This document shows positions 28,732 to 37,585 of a stretch of DNA of 64,000 nt, one piece after another. Numbering within the stretch: position 1 is the first letter of the stretch; each line of letters starts with the position of its first letter. A program made the position numbers and the translations under genes. A model generated the notes under the pieces. It had not been told where the DNA came from and made no database searches. It worked only from the letters and a program-made list of their open reading frames with translations. This DNA is from Mycolicibacterium goodii (GTDB lineage: Bacteria > Actinomycetota > Actinomycetes > Mycobacteriales > Mycobacteriaceae): NCBI RefSeq assembly GCF_022370755.2, contig NZ_CP092364.2, forward strand, positions 2,232,001-2,296,000, written 5' to 3'.

Positions 28732-29496
28732 TTGAACCTGCAGATCGACGACAGCAACCGGGTTCGTACGCTCACGCTGAACCGGCCCAAGGCGCTCAAC
28801 GCGTTCAACGAGGCGCTCTACGACGAGGTGACGAACGCACTGCGGGCCGCCGCGGACGATCCCGGCGTGTCGGTGGTCCTGCTCACCGGCGCAGGCCGGG
28901 CGTTCTCCTCGGGCAACGACCTGGTGGAGATGCAGACGCGGATCACCGACCCGGACTTCACTCCGGGGGAGCACGGGTTCTACGGCATGATCGAGGCGCT
29001 CGCCGATTTCCCCAAGCCGTTCCTGTGCGCGGTCAACGGCGTGGGGGTCGGGATCGGCGCGACGATCCTCGGTTTCGCGGATCTGGCGTTCATGTCCAGC
29101 ACAGCGCGGATCAAGTGCCCCTTCACGAGCCTCGGGGTGGCGCCCGAGGCGGCGTCGTCCTATCTCATGCCGCGACTGATCGGCAGGCAGAACGCGGCGT
29201 GGCTGCTGATGTCCTCGGAGTGGATCAGCGCCGGGGAGGCCAAGGAGATGGGCCTGGTGTTCAAGGTCTGCGAACCCGACGATCTGCTCGCCCAAGCGCG
29301 GCGGCACGCCGAAATCCTTGCCGCCAAACCGGTTACGAGCCTGCAGGCGGTCAAGGCGGCCATGGTGGCACCGGTGCGCGAGGCCATCGCCGCGGCCACG
29401 CAGCGCGAGAGCGAACTGTTCGTGGAACTCGTGGGTGCGGCGGCCAATGCCGAGGCGCTCGAGACCTTCACCGGCCGCAAGGGAACTGCCGGCTAG
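28732..29496 (+). CDS. Enoyl-CoA hydratase/isomerase
   Basis: This 254-residue crotonase-fold enzyme has the oxyanion-hole strands GRAFSSGNDLVEM near residue 62 and AVNGVGVGIGATIL near 100. The first catalytic Glu of bona fide hydratases is not clearly present, so an isomerase or hydrolase role is possible. The TTG start has GGAG seven to ten bases upstream, and ATG alternatives would shorten the fold. Beta-oxidation of lipids or sterols is suggested by the KstR-like site upstream. Confidence 0.85.
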   Translation: MNLQIDDSNRVRTLTLNRPKALNAFNEALYDEVTNALRAAADDPGVSVVLLTGAGRAFSSGNDLVEMQTRITDPDFTPGEHGFYGMIEALADFPKPFLCAVNGVGVGIGATILGFADLAFMSSTARIKCPFTSLGVAPEAASSYLMPRLIGRQNAAWLLMSSEWISAGEAKEMGLVFKVCEPDDLLAQARRHAEILAAKPVTSLQAVKAAMVAPVREAIAAATQRESELFVELVGAAANAEALETFTGRKGTAG

Positions 29497-29510
29497 CTGC
29501 TAGCTAGCCG
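29490..29510. terminator. Hairpin spanning both stop codons
   Basis: CGGCTAGC (29490-29497) and GCTAGCCG (29503-29510) form an 8-bp stem with a 5-base loop. The stop codons of echA and of the convergent bfd lie within the stem arms, so the terminator is shared by both genes. Confidence 0.6.
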
Positions 29511-29713
29511 CCCGCGCGCGACGGGCAGCCGTTGTACTGCGGGGCGTGACCACCGAGGTGCGCGGCGATGATCGCGCGGATGGTGCGCTTGCACCGGCCG
29601 CAGTCACCGCCCGCGCCGCATGCGTCGGCCACTTCTTTGGAAGTCCTGGCCCCGCCCGCCACGATCTCGTTGACCACGTGGCTGGTGGTGCCCGTGCACA
29701 GACAGACGAACAT
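29504..29713 (-). CDS. bfd: Bacterioferritin-associated ferredoxin
   Basis: This 69-residue [2Fe-2S] protein has ligating Cys at 4, 6, 38 and 41 (VCLCTG and CGRC), the C-x-C-x31-C-x-x-C pattern of Bfd. Bfd donates electrons to bacterioferritin to release stored iron. The ATG at 29713 begins five bases after the stop of the upstream hypothetical gene. The divergent bfrA lies beyond that gene, so release and storage components share a locus. Confidence 0.92.
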   Translation of the reverse strand: MFVCLCTGTTSHVVNEIVAGGARTSKEVADACGAGGDCGRCKRTIRAIIAAHLGGHAPQYNGCPSRAGG

Positions 29714-29718
29714 GGCCG

Positions 29719-30351
29719 CTACACCTGCTCGTCCACGGTCATGATGTGCGCCAGCTTCCCGACGAACAGGCTCGGATACGGCCCGAAACCGGCTTTGGTC
29801 ATCCACTCCGCGGCGGCGTCGGGGTGGGAGATCCACTGACGCGCCCTGACCTCGTCCTCGATCTCCTGCAGGATCATGACCTCACGGCCGTCGTCGAGCG
29901 CCTGGTAGACCCAGACCTTCCGGATGCCGCTGTTGGCGAACCGCCCCAACCCGTCGTGCACCTTGCGCATCAGCGTCGGCACATCGTCGACCGGCGCGAC
30001 CGCGCCGACGATCACGCCGGCGACGTGCATTTCCGGCGTCGGTTCGCCGAGGTCGATTTTCTCGACCACCTCGCCACCGAAAATCGGCGGGATGTCCTGT
30101 ACGCCGGATTTGTCGAACCATTCGAAAATCTCCGGCGACCGCAACAGATCCCGAATCGAACGCGCCTGCCGGATACCGATCGTCACGAGCACCCGGCCGG
30201 GTTCCCAAATCGATCTGTAGAGCACCACATGGTGCGCCCCGATTGATCCGAGGCCGTCACGATGCTTGTTCATCCATTTCCACATCTGTTCGACATCATC
30301 GACGCGGAAATCGCAGGAAAGGATGAGCGAGTGCAAATCGTACTCGCTCAT
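29719..30351 (-). CDS. Conserved protein with two related halves (dimeric barrel-like)
   Basis: This 210-residue protein has no signal peptide. Two halves of about 100 residues share a pattern: an exposed strand (HHVVLYRS and VWVYQALD), a following GRVLVTIGI/REVMILQEI strand, and a helix ending in FxWFDKSGV/AEWMTKAGF before a hydrophobic end. That suggests tandem ABM/EthD-like barrels. It is divergent from bfrA across an IdeR-like box and 5 bp from bfd. It is sometimes labelled as an acyl-CoA ligase in mycobacterial genomes, which the sequence does not support. The function is unknown. Confidence 0.72.
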   Translation of the reverse strand: MSEYDLHSLILSCDFRVDDVEQMWKWMNKHRDGLGSIGAHHVVLYRSIWEPGRVLVTIGIRQARSIRDLLRSPEIFEWFDKSGVQDIPPIFGGEVVEKIDLGEPTPEMHVAGVIVGAVAPVDDVPTLMRKVHDGLGRFANSGIRKVWVYQALDDGREVMILQEIEDEVRARQWISHPDAAAEWMTKAGFGPYPSLFVGKLAHIMTVDEQV

Positions 30352-30385
30352 TGGTGGGGCCTTTCTACGCCATTCCGGGACACGG

Positions 30386-30404
30386 TTAGCGCAGTCTAAC
30401 CTTA
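30386..30404. promoter_or_regulatory. IdeR-like iron box, divergent bfd/bfrA
   Basis: TTAGCGCAGTCTAACCTTA matches 14 of 19 positions of the mycobacterial IdeR consensus TTAGGTTAGGCTAACCTAA. A weaker overlapping copy follows (CTTAGGCAAGCC near 30405-30416). With iron, IdeR activates bfrA in M. tuberculosis through tandem boxes, so iron control of both directions is likely. Confidence 0.65.
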
Positions 30405-30590
30405 CTTAGGCAAGCCAGTCCAGCGTTCGTGGCCACGGCCCCGGATCGGTCGGTCAGGGTGTCGCAACGTCCGACGGACATGCCGACAAAGGCGTTAAGC
30501 GTTGCCTCACAAAGGGCTTTCTGCACTACATTGACAGGGCACGGCAAACAGCACCACTTGACCAGCCCTCACGGTGTTTTAGGAGTGACC

Positions 30591-31070
30591 ATGCAAGGGG
30601 ACCCAGAGGTTCTGAAATTGCTCAATGAGCAATTGACGAGCGAACTGACGGCCATCAACCAGTATTTTCTTCATTCCAAGATGCAGGACAACTGGGGCTT
30701 CACCGAACTGGCCGAACATACACGTGCCGAATCATTCGAAGAAATGCGGCACGCCGAGACGATCACCGATCGAATTCTTCTGCTCGATGGGTTGCCGAAT
30801 TACCAGCGGCTGTTTTCGCTGCGCGTCGGTCAGACCCTCCGTGAACAATTCGAAGCCGATCTGGCGATCGAATACGAGGTGCTCGAGCGCCTGAAGCCGG
30901 GCATCGTGCTGTGCCGCGAGAAGCAGGATGCGACATCGGCCCGGATCCTGGAGCAGATCCTCGCCGACGAGGAGTCGCACATCGACTACCTGGAGACCCA
31001 ACTGGAGCTCATGGACAAGCTCGGCGACGCGCTGTATGCCGCGCAGTGCGTGTCCCGACCGCCGCAGTAA
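30591..31070 (+). CDS. bfrA: Bacterioferritin
   Basis: This 159-residue ferritin (Rv1876 orthologue by sequence) carries the haem ligand Met52 and the ferroxidase residues Glu18, Glu51, His54, Glu94, Glu127 and His130, all read directly. Twenty-four subunits form the iron-storage shell. The ATG at 30591 has AGGAG eight bases upstream. Upstream in-frame codons are non-coding in character. An IdeR-like box lies about 190 bp upstream, divergent from the bfd pair. Confidence 0.96.
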   Translation: MQGDPEVLKLLNEQLTSELTAINQYFLHSKMQDNWGFTELAEHTRAESFEEMRHAETITDRILLLDGLPNYQRLFSLRVGQTLREQFEADLAIEYEVLERLKPGIVLCREKQDATSARILEQILADEESHIDYLETQLELMDKLGDALYAAQCVSRPPQ

Positions 31071-31179
31071 CACGCCGCGGCGGCCGCACGGTTTCGCTCA
31101 CCACCGCCTCGGGTAGCCGGTAGACCGCCGGTCGCCCGGGGCGGTTTCGTGCGTGCTGTAACTTCCATAGTCGAACTAA

Positions 31180-31197
31180 CGATATGACTCCATATCG
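31180..31197. promoter_or_regulatory. Inverted repeat before the Rv1877-like exporter
   Basis: CGATATG and CATATCG are perfect 7-bp arms with a 4-base spacer, 33 bp before the exporter ATG. It stands out in GC-rich DNA and is an operator candidate. The exporter's own C-terminal winged-helix-like domain is one possible ligand. Confidence 0.5.
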
Positions 31198-31229
31198 CCG
31201 GCGCACCGCCGGTTCCGCGAAAGGATGTC

Positions 31230-33293
31230 ATGACGAGCTCACCCGCGAGTGCCCCGCCGCAGCCGCCGGAAGTGCTGCTCAGCACCCGCCGGCGCAATCT
31301 CGTGTTCCTCGCGGTCCTGCTCGGCATGCTGCTGGCCGCCCTCGACCAGACGATCGTGGCGACCGCGCTGCCGACCGTGGTCGCCGACCTCGGGGGAGCG
31401 GGTCACCAGTCCTGGGTCGTCACGAGCTATCTGTTGGCCTCGACCATCGTCACCGCGGTGGTCGGCAAGGTGGGAGACCTGTTCGGGCGCAAGGTCGTCT
31501 TCCAGGCCGCGGTGCTGTTCTTCCTCGTGGGATCGGTGCTGTGCGGGCTGTCCGGGTCGATGAGCATGCTGGTCGCCTCGCGGGCCCTGCAGGGCATCGG
31601 CGGCGGCGCGATGATGGTGACCGCGACCGCCCTGATCGGTGAGGTGATCCCGCTGCGCGACCGCGGTCGCTACCAGGGCGCGCTCGGCGCGGTGTTCGGC
31701 GTCACCACGGTGATCGGACCGCTTCTCGGCGGGTTCTTCACCGACCATCTGTCCTGGCGGTGGGCGTTCTGGATCAACGTCCCGGTCGGCATCGTCGTGC
31801 TCATCGTCGCCGCGAGTGCCATCCCGGCCCTGGTGCGGTCGGGACGCAGGCCCGCGATCGACTACCTCGGCATCCTGTTCGTGGGCCTCGGTGCGTCCGG
31901 GCTCACACTGGCCACCAGTTGGGGCGGCGGAGAGTACGCCTGGACGTCACCGACCATCATCGGCCTCTTCATCGGATCGGCCATCGCGCTCGTCCTGTTC
32001 GTGCGCGCGGAAAACCGTGCGGCCGAGCCCATCCTGCCCATGCGGCTGTTCCGCAGCCCGGTGTTCACGGTCTGCTGCGTACTGTCGTTCATCGTCGGTT
32101 TCGCAATGCTCGGCGCGCTGACGTTCCTGCCGACGTTCATGCAGTTCGTGGACGGCGTCTCGGCCACCGAATCCGGCCTGCGCACGCTGCCCATGGTGGC
32201 CGGCCTGCTCATCACGTCGACCGGCAGCGGTGCCCTGGTGGGCCGCACCGGCCGGTACAAGATCTTCCCGGTTCTGGGCACCGCGGTCATGGTGGTGGGC
32301 TTCTTGCTGCTGTCGCGCATGGACGCCACCACGCCGTTCGGTGTGCAGTCGCTGTACCTGTTCATCCTCGGCACGGGCATCGGCCTGTGCATGCAGGTGC
32401 TGATCCTCACGGTCCAGAACACCTCCAGCTTCGACGATCTGGGCGTCGCCACCTCCGGCGTCACCTTCTTCCGCACGATCGGCAGTTCGTTCGGCGCGGC
32501 GATCTTCGGTTCACTGTTCGCCAACTTCCTGTCCGACCGGCTCGTCTCCGCCGTCATGCGCAGCGGCGCCCCGCCTGCCGCGGGTGAGTCCCCGAAGGTG
32601 TTGCACGAACTGCCTGCCGATGTCGCCGCCCCGATCGTCGAGGCGTATGCCGACTCGCTCGGGCTGGTGTTCCTGTGTGCCGCCCCGGTCGCTGCGCTGG
32701 GCTTTTTCGTGGCGTTGTTGCTCAAGGAAGTGCCGTTGCAGGAACTCGATTCGAGCGCCCGCGTGGATCTGGGTGAAGGGTTCGGAATGCCGAGCACCGA
32801 ATCTGCCGAGAAGGTCCTGGAGACCACGATCAGCCGCATCATGCGGAACTCACCCGAGATCCGGCTGCGCACAGTGGCGGGCCGCCCCGGTTGCGAACTC
32901 GACGTCGCCGGGCTGTGGGCGCTGCTGCAGATCTACCGGCACAGCCAGGTGTTCGGCTCGGCACGGCTCACCGAGATCGCTGATCGGCTCCGTGTCCCGT
33001 ACGAGGTGTTCGAGCCGATCTTCAACCGCATCGTGGCGGGCGGTTACGCGCTGCGCACCGGGGATCAGCTGTGGCTCACACAGGCCGGGCTGCGTCAGGT
33101 CGACGCGGTGTCAACGGCGCTCGTCGGGCGCATCATCGAGAAGCTGGAGAAATCCCCGTCGTTCGACGGCCGCCCCGACCGTGGGCAGGTCGAGGCCGCG
33201 CTCGAACGCATCGCGCACCGGTTGCTCGTGCAGCGGGACTGGGCCGACGACCGCGCCGAGCTCGCCTCCGCCGCAAGCGCCCCGTCCCCGTGA
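31230..33293 (+). CDS. MFS drug exporter (EmrB/QacA type) with C-terminal winged-helix-like domain
   Basis: This 687-residue protein, equal in length to M. tuberculosis Rv1877 as I recall it, has 14 helices of the DHA2 family: motif LDQTIVATALP near residue 40, GDLFGRK and MVTATALIGEV. After the last helix (about residue 508), a cytoplasmic tail of about 175 residues follows. In it, residues about 557-640 read as a MarR-like winged helix: ALLQIYRHS, ARLTEIADRLRVPYEVFEPI and a wing DQLWLTQAGLRQ. Drug export is the family role. The tail might sense or bind DNA. Confidence 0.88.
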   Translation: MTSSPASAPPQPPEVLLSTRRRNLVFLAVLLGMLLAALDQTIVATALPTVVADLGGAGHQSWVVTSYLLASTIVTAVVGKVGDLFGRKVVFQAAVLFFLVGSVLCGLSGSMSMLVASRALQGIGGGAMMVTATALIGEVIPLRDRGRYQGALGAVFGVTTVIGPLLGGFFTDHLSWRWAFWINVPVGIVVLIVAASAIPALVRSGRRPAIDYLGILFVGLGASGLTLATSWGGGEYAWTSPTIIGLFIGSAIALVLFVRAENRAAEPILPMRLFRSPVFTVCCVLSFIVGFAMLGALTFLPTFMQFVDGVSATESGLRTLPMVAGLLITSTGSGALVGRTGRYKIFPVLGTAVMVVGFLLLSRMDATTPFGVQSLYLFILGTGIGLCMQVLILTVQNTSSFDDLGVATSGVTFFRTIGSSFGAAIFGSLFANFLSDRLVSAVMRSGAPPAAGESPKVLHELPADVAAPIVEAYADSLGLVFLCAAPVAALGFFVALLLKEVPLQELDSSARVDLGEGFGMPSTESAEKVLETTISRIMRNSPEIRLRTVAGRPGCELDVAGLWALLQIYRHSQVFGSARLTEIADRLRVPYEVFEPIFNRIVAGGYALRTGDQLWLTQAGLRQVDAVSTALVGRIIEKLEKSPSFDGRPDRGQVEAALERIAHRLLVQRDWADDRAELASAASAPSP

Positions 33294-33319
33294 CACCGGC
33301 ACGGCGCACAACAAGAAAC

Positions 33320-33333
33320 TAGAACCTGTTCCA
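33320..33333. promoter_or_regulatory. KstR-like site before the AhpD-like gene
   Basis: TAGAACCTGTTCCA matches TNNAACNNGTTNNA at all defined bases, 30 bp before the ATG of the downstream gene. Confidence 0.68.
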
Positions 33334-33363
33334 GATCGTCGCGGACGCGCGTACGATTCGGCC

Positions 33364-33846
33364 ATGAGCCGGATCGGAGATTTCCCCGACGACGACGTGG
33401 CGGGCTGGATTCAGCGCTCACCCGACATCGGCACCGCCATGGCCAACTTCACCAACGCGGTGTACACCAAGGGCCGACTTCCCCTGCGCGTGCGCGAACT
33501 CGCCCGCATGGTGATCGCGCTCGACAACGAATGCGTGGTCTGCCAGAACACGCGCGACGGGGACGGCGCCGCCGCGGGCGTCGACGAGGACCTCTACGAC
33601 CACGCCGCCGAATGGCGGACCTGGCCGGGCTACAGCCCCGGCGAACGCATCGCCGCCGAATTCGCCCACCGCTTCGCCACCGGGCACACCGAACTGCGCG
33701 ACGACGAGGACTTCTGGGCCCGCGCGGCCGCGCATTTCGAGCCAGAACTGTTGACCGATCTGGCGCTGTCGTGCGCGATGTGGCTGGGCATGGGCCGGAT
33801 GCTACGTACCCTCGACATCGGGCAGAGCTGCAAGATCACCCTGTAG
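33364..33846 (+). CDS. AhpD-like carboxymuconolactone decarboxylase family protein
   Basis: This 160-residue protein has the AhpD/CMD signature ECVVCQNTR (C-x-x-C) near residue 60 and a helical scaffold typical of the family. AhpD proteins act as thiol-based peroxidase partners, but many relatives have unknown substrates. The gene is inserted between the exporter and glnA3, which are adjacent in M. tuberculosis. A perfect KstR-type site 30 bp upstream suggests lipid or sterol control. Confidence 0.83.
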   Translation: MSRIGDFPDDDVAGWIQRSPDIGTAMANFTNAVYTKGRLPLRVRELARMVIALDNECVVCQNTRDGDGAAAGVDEDLYDHAAEWRTWPGYSPGERIAAEFAHRFATGHTELRDDEDFWARAAAHFEPELLTDLALSCAMWLGMGRMLRTLDIGQSCKITL

Positions 33847-33879
33847 TTCGCACTGTGCGCCGCACCGCGGCGCGGCAGA

Positions 33880-35250
33880 ATGGCTTGTGTGACTTCGCGG
33901 TCAGGCAAACCTCTCGCTGCAGCAGCCATCGCCCAACTGGAATCGGACGGTGTCGCGACACTGATCGGAACGGTCGTCAACCCGGCCGGTCTGATCCAGG
34001 CGAAAACCGTTCCGCTGCGGCGGATGAGTACCTTCGCCGAGCCGGGACTGGGTGCCAGCCCGGTCTTCCACGCCTTCACCATCGACCAGACCGGCATCGT
34101 CTTCAGCGACGCGATCAGCGTGGTCGGCGATCAACGCATCCGCATCGACCTCAGCGCCCTGCGCATCCTCGGTGACGGATTGGCCTGGGCGCCCGGCGCT
34201 TTCTTCGACCAGGACGGCACCGGTGACCCGTACTGCAGCCGAGGGGCACTGCAACGCGTCGAGGAACGCCTCGACGCCGCCGGGCTCAGTGCGCAGGTCG
34301 GCCACGAGATGGAGTTCGTGCTGGTGGGGCCGGACGGCAGCAGGCTGCCATCGTCGATGTGGGCGCAGTACGGCTTGGCCGGCCTCCTCGAGTTCGAAGG
34401 TTTCGTGCGCGACGTCACCGACTCCGCGAATGCCTCAGGGCTGGCCATCGAACAGTTTCACCCCGAGTACGGGCTCAACCAGTTCGAGATCTCCCTGGCG
34501 CCGCAGCCGCCGGTCACCGCGGCCGACCAGCTGATCCTGATGCGCATCATCGTGGCTCGGGTGGCCCGTCGTCACGGGATGCGGGCGAGCCTGTCGCCGT
34601 TGCCGTTCGCCGGCGGTGTGGGATCCGGGGCGCACCAGCACTTTTCGCTGTGCCGCGGGGACACGCCGGTGCTCTCGGGCGGCGACGGGGTGCGCGGTAT
34701 GACCGACGCGGGGGAGTCCGCGATCGCCGGGCTGCTGGCGGGGCTGCCCGCCGCGCAGGGCGTGCTGTGTGGCTCCGTGCTGTCCGGTCTGCGCATCCGG
34801 CCCGGAGCGTGGGCCGGGGCGCACAACTGCTGGGGCACCGAGAACCGCGAGGCCGCGGTGCGGTTCGTCATCGGCGGCCCGAGCAACCCGCACGGCGCCA
34901 ACGTCGAGGTCAAGGTCATCGACCCGTCGGCCAACCCGTACCTGGCCTCCGCGACAATCCTCGGGCTCGCGCTGCACGGCATCGAGCGGCGGCTGCAGCT
35001 TCCTCCCGAGGTGTCCGTCGATCCGTCCGCGCTCAGCGACACCCAGCGAGCCGAATCGGGTACGGCGCTGCTGCCGTGCGGTCAGGAGGAGACCCTGCCC
35101 GCGCTGGACGGCTCACCGCTCATCCGAGAGATTCTCGGCGACGAGATCGTCGACGCGGTGCTGGCGGTCCGCCGTTACGAGCAGAAGAACTTCGGCCACC
35201 TGCCGCCCGAGGAGCTCGCGGACAGGTTCCGGCTGGCGTGGAGCATCTGA
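33880..35250 (+). CDS. glnA3: Glutamine synthetase-like enzyme GlnA3
   Basis: This 456-residue protein resembles Rv1878. GS motifs are present: GHEMEFVL near residue 140, GSGAHQHFSL near 248, WGTENREAAVRF and EVKVIDPSANPYLASA. GS catalysis is preserved in outline, but the family is divergent from nitrogen-assimilating GlnA1. In Streptomyces, GlnA3 is reported to ligate glutamate to polyamines. The ATG at 33880 is used; a GTG at 33889 gives a start more like the M. tuberculosis protein. Confidence 0.88.
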   Translation: MACVTSRSGKPLAAAAIAQLESDGVATLIGTVVNPAGLIQAKTVPLRRMSTFAEPGLGASPVFHAFTIDQTGIVFSDAISVVGDQRIRIDLSALRILGDGLAWAPGAFFDQDGTGDPYCSRGALQRVEERLDAAGLSAQVGHEMEFVLVGPDGSRLPSSMWAQYGLAGLLEFEGFVRDVTDSANASGLAIEQFHPEYGLNQFEISLAPQPPVTAADQLILMRIIVARVARRHGMRASLSPLPFAGGVGSGAHQHFSLCRGDTPVLSGGDGVRGMTDAGESAIAGLLAGLPAAQGVLCGSVLSGLRIRPGAWAGAHNCWGTENREAAVRFVIGGPSNPHGANVEVKVIDPSANPYLASATILGLALHGIERRLQLPPEVSVDPSALSDTQRAESGTALLPCGQEETLPALDGSPLIREILGDEIVDAVLAVRRYEQKNFGHLPPEELADRFRLAWSI

Positions 35251-35298
35251 AACGCACCGCCGGGTTTGCGCGGTGACGGTTGAGGCAACCCGTGCTCC

Positions 35299-35673
35299 AT
35301 GATCGGTACTCTTCGCACCGTGGTCCTCGACTGTCAGGATCCACGCCGTCTGGCCGAGTTCTACGTCGGGTTGATCGGCGGCGAGATCGCCGCCGAGGAC
35401 GACGACTGGGTGGTGGTGACGGATCCACAGGGCCGCCGACTGGCCTGTCAGCTCTCGCCGCAGCACGAGCCGCCGACCTTCCCCGACCCGCGCGGATCCC
35501 AACAGCTCCACCTCGACATCCAGGTCGACGATCCCGACGCCGCCGAACGTCAGGTCCTCGAGTTGGGTGCCACGCGCGTGACCGATGCGATCGGTGAGAA
35601 CGATTTCCGGGTGTTCCGTGATCCGGCCGGGCACACGTTCTGCTTGGTGTTCAACATCGACGGAGAAAGCTGA
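35299..35673 (+). CDS. VOC (glyoxalase-like) family protein
   Basis: This 124-residue single-domain vicinal oxygen chelate protein has TVVLDCQDPRRLAEFYVGLIG at the start and FRVFRDPAGHTFCLV at the end, the typical beta-alpha-beta-beta-beta halves. Metal residues are plausible but not defined. It is probably part of a small transcription unit after glnA3, 48 bp downstream. Confidence 0.8.
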   Translation: MIGTLRTVVLDCQDPRRLAEFYVGLIGGEIAAEDDDWVVVTDPQGRRLACQLSPQHEPPTFPDPRGSQQLHLDIQVDDPDAAERQVLELGATRVTDAIGENDFRVFRDPAGHTFCLVFNIDGES

Positions 35674-35695
35674 ACATCTTTCGCCGCAACGGAAC

Positions 35696-37486
35696 TCAGT
35701 GGCCGGCCGAGGCCAGTGCACCGGAAGGGGCCGGCGCACGGTGCGCCGCGCGCAGGAAACGTCCGGTGCGATGCGCGCCGACGAGATCGGTGAGCGCGCC
35801 GTCCAGGTAGACCGCGCGGCCCCCGACCAGCACGGCATCGACCGTGGCGTCGTTGCGGTTGACCATCCGCGACAGGCCCCCGTAGTGGTCGACGGTGTCC
35901 TCGGCGTACGCGTCGAGGCTGTCGTCGAGGTGGGCGGGATCGATGATCACCAGGTCGGCACGATCGCCGACCCGCAGGTGACCCGCGTCGATCCGGTACC
36001 AGTCGGCCAGTTCGCCGGTGAGTCGGTGAACGGCGTGCTCGACGCTCATGAACGGTCTGCCTGTCTTCTCCGCGGCGTACACGTGACGCAGCAGGCGCAA
36101 CCCCATGTTGTAGAAGGCCATATTGCGCAGGTGGGCACCGGCGTCGGAGAAGCCCATCTGCACACCCGGGTCCGCGGCGAATTTCCTGAGCACCTCCGGG
36201 CGGTGATTCGAGATGGTGGTGCGCCACCGCAGATCGGTGCCGTGTTCGAGGACCAGATCGAGGAATGCGTCGACCGGATGCACTCCGCGGTCCACGCCGA
36301 CCGCACCGAAGGACCGGCCGACGACGGACACGTCGGGGCACGCGACGATCTCGGCGTCGAAGAAATCCCGGTGCCACACTCGCACGCCGAATTTCGAGTC
36401 GTAGTCCTTGCGGAACCGCCTGCGATAGGCCTCGTCACGCAGCAGCGCGTTGCGCTCGACCTCGTCACGCAGATCCAAGGCGGCCGCGCCGGAGCCGAAT
36501 TCTTCGAAGACAACCAGGTCGATACCGTCGGCGTACACCTCGAACGGGACCGGCAGGTGCTGCCAGCGGAAGTTGCCGCCGAGGGCGTTGACGACGCGGG
36601 CCAGCGGACCCATGATCAGCACCGCGTAGGGGTTGGCCTTGACGTCGGCGGCCGACAGCAGGCTGGTCTTGAGCGGGTTGCGGACGATGCCGAGGGACTG
36701 CGCGGCCTGCGAGACGATGTTGAAGGGGTTCTCGATGTCGGGTCCGGACTGCAGGACCCGCCCGGCGCGGCGCAGCAGTGACTTGAGTCTGCGCAGTTCG
36801 CGGGGCCCGGCGTACGTCGAAGGCAGGGTCCGCGATCGGCACACCTCGCCGTCGACCTTGTCGAAAAGCAGTTGCTGCGACGACATTCCGACGAACCCCG
36901 CGTCGAGTGCCGCGGCGAGCATGCGCTCCATCGCGGCCTGCTCGGCGCCGGTGGGCCGGACGTCTTTGCGGGTGGCGCGGTCGAGGCCCATCACCGCGGT
37001 GCGGATGTCGGAATGCCCGATGAACGCCGTGACGTTGGGTCCCAGCGGCCGCGACTCCAGTGCGCTGATGTACTCCTCACAGTCGGACCAGGTCTTGTGC
37101 GTCTCGACCGCGCCGATCACCTTGTCGCGGGGTATCGCCTCGACGCGACCGAAGAGGTCGCCCGCGTCGACCGGGCCCACATGCACCGTCGACAGCGAGC
37201 ACGAACCGAGCAGTACGGTGGTCACACCGTGGCGCATCGACTCGGACAGGGCGGGCCCGTTGAGCACCTCCACGTCGTAGTGGGTGTGGATGTCGATCAT
37301 CCCGGGCAGCACCCACTTGCCGGTCGCCTCGATCACCTGAGGGCACTCCGAGGCGTCGAGTTCCTGCTCCGTGACGGCGACGACGTGGCCGCATCGGATG
37401 CCGATGTTCCGCACGGCCGACGGGGCGCCGGTGCCGTCGAACCAGCGGCCGTTGCGGACGATTGTGTCGTAGGTCACCTTGCCCAT
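35696..37486 (-). CDS. Amidohydrolase, N-acyl-D-amino-acid deacylase type
   Basis: This 596-residue amidohydrolase has the metal motif MIDIHTHYD near residue 64 and the late SDAGAHLRNMAFYN, characteristic of D-aminoacylases. The N-terminal MGKVTYDTIVRNGRWFDGTG and C-terminal DLVIIDP strands build the beta-sandwich. Such enzymes hydrolyse N-acyl amino acids or related amides. The substrate is unknown. The gene converges on the VOC gene and follows the SDR gene on the minus strand. Confidence 0.85.
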   Translation of the reverse strand: MGKVTYDTIVRNGRWFDGTGAPSAVRNIGIRCGHVVAVTEQELDASECPQVIEATGKWVLPGMIDIHTHYDVEVLNGPALSESMRHGVTTVLLGSCSLSTVHVGPVDAGDLFGRVEAIPRDKVIGAVETHKTWSDCEEYISALESRPLGPNVTAFIGHSDIRTAVMGLDRATRKDVRPTGAEQAAMERMLAAALDAGFVGMSSQQLLFDKVDGEVCRSRTLPSTYAGPRELRRLKSLLRRAGRVLQSGPDIENPFNIVSQAAQSLGIVRNPLKTSLLSAADVKANPYAVLIMGPLARVVNALGGNFRWQHLPVPFEVYADGIDLVVFEEFGSGAAALDLRDEVERNALLRDEAYRRRFRKDYDSKFGVRVWHRDFFDAEIVACPDVSVVGRSFGAVGVDRGVHPVDAFLDLVLEHGTDLRWRTTISNHRPEVLRKFAADPGVQMGFSDAGAHLRNMAFYNMGLRLLRHVYAAEKTGRPFMSVEHAVHRLTGELADWYRIDAGHLRVGDRADLVIIDPAHLDDSLDAYAEDTVDHYGGLSRMVNRNDATVDAVLVGGRAVYLDGALTDLVGAHRTGRFLRAAHRAPAPSGALASAGH

Positions 37487-37585
37487 GGAGTCTCATAGAA
37501 CAAGCTCGGGGCACGGGTGTCAACGACAAAGTGGACAGATTTCGGAAAATGTCTACAGCGTGATGTCTTGCCGTGTGACCTGCGC

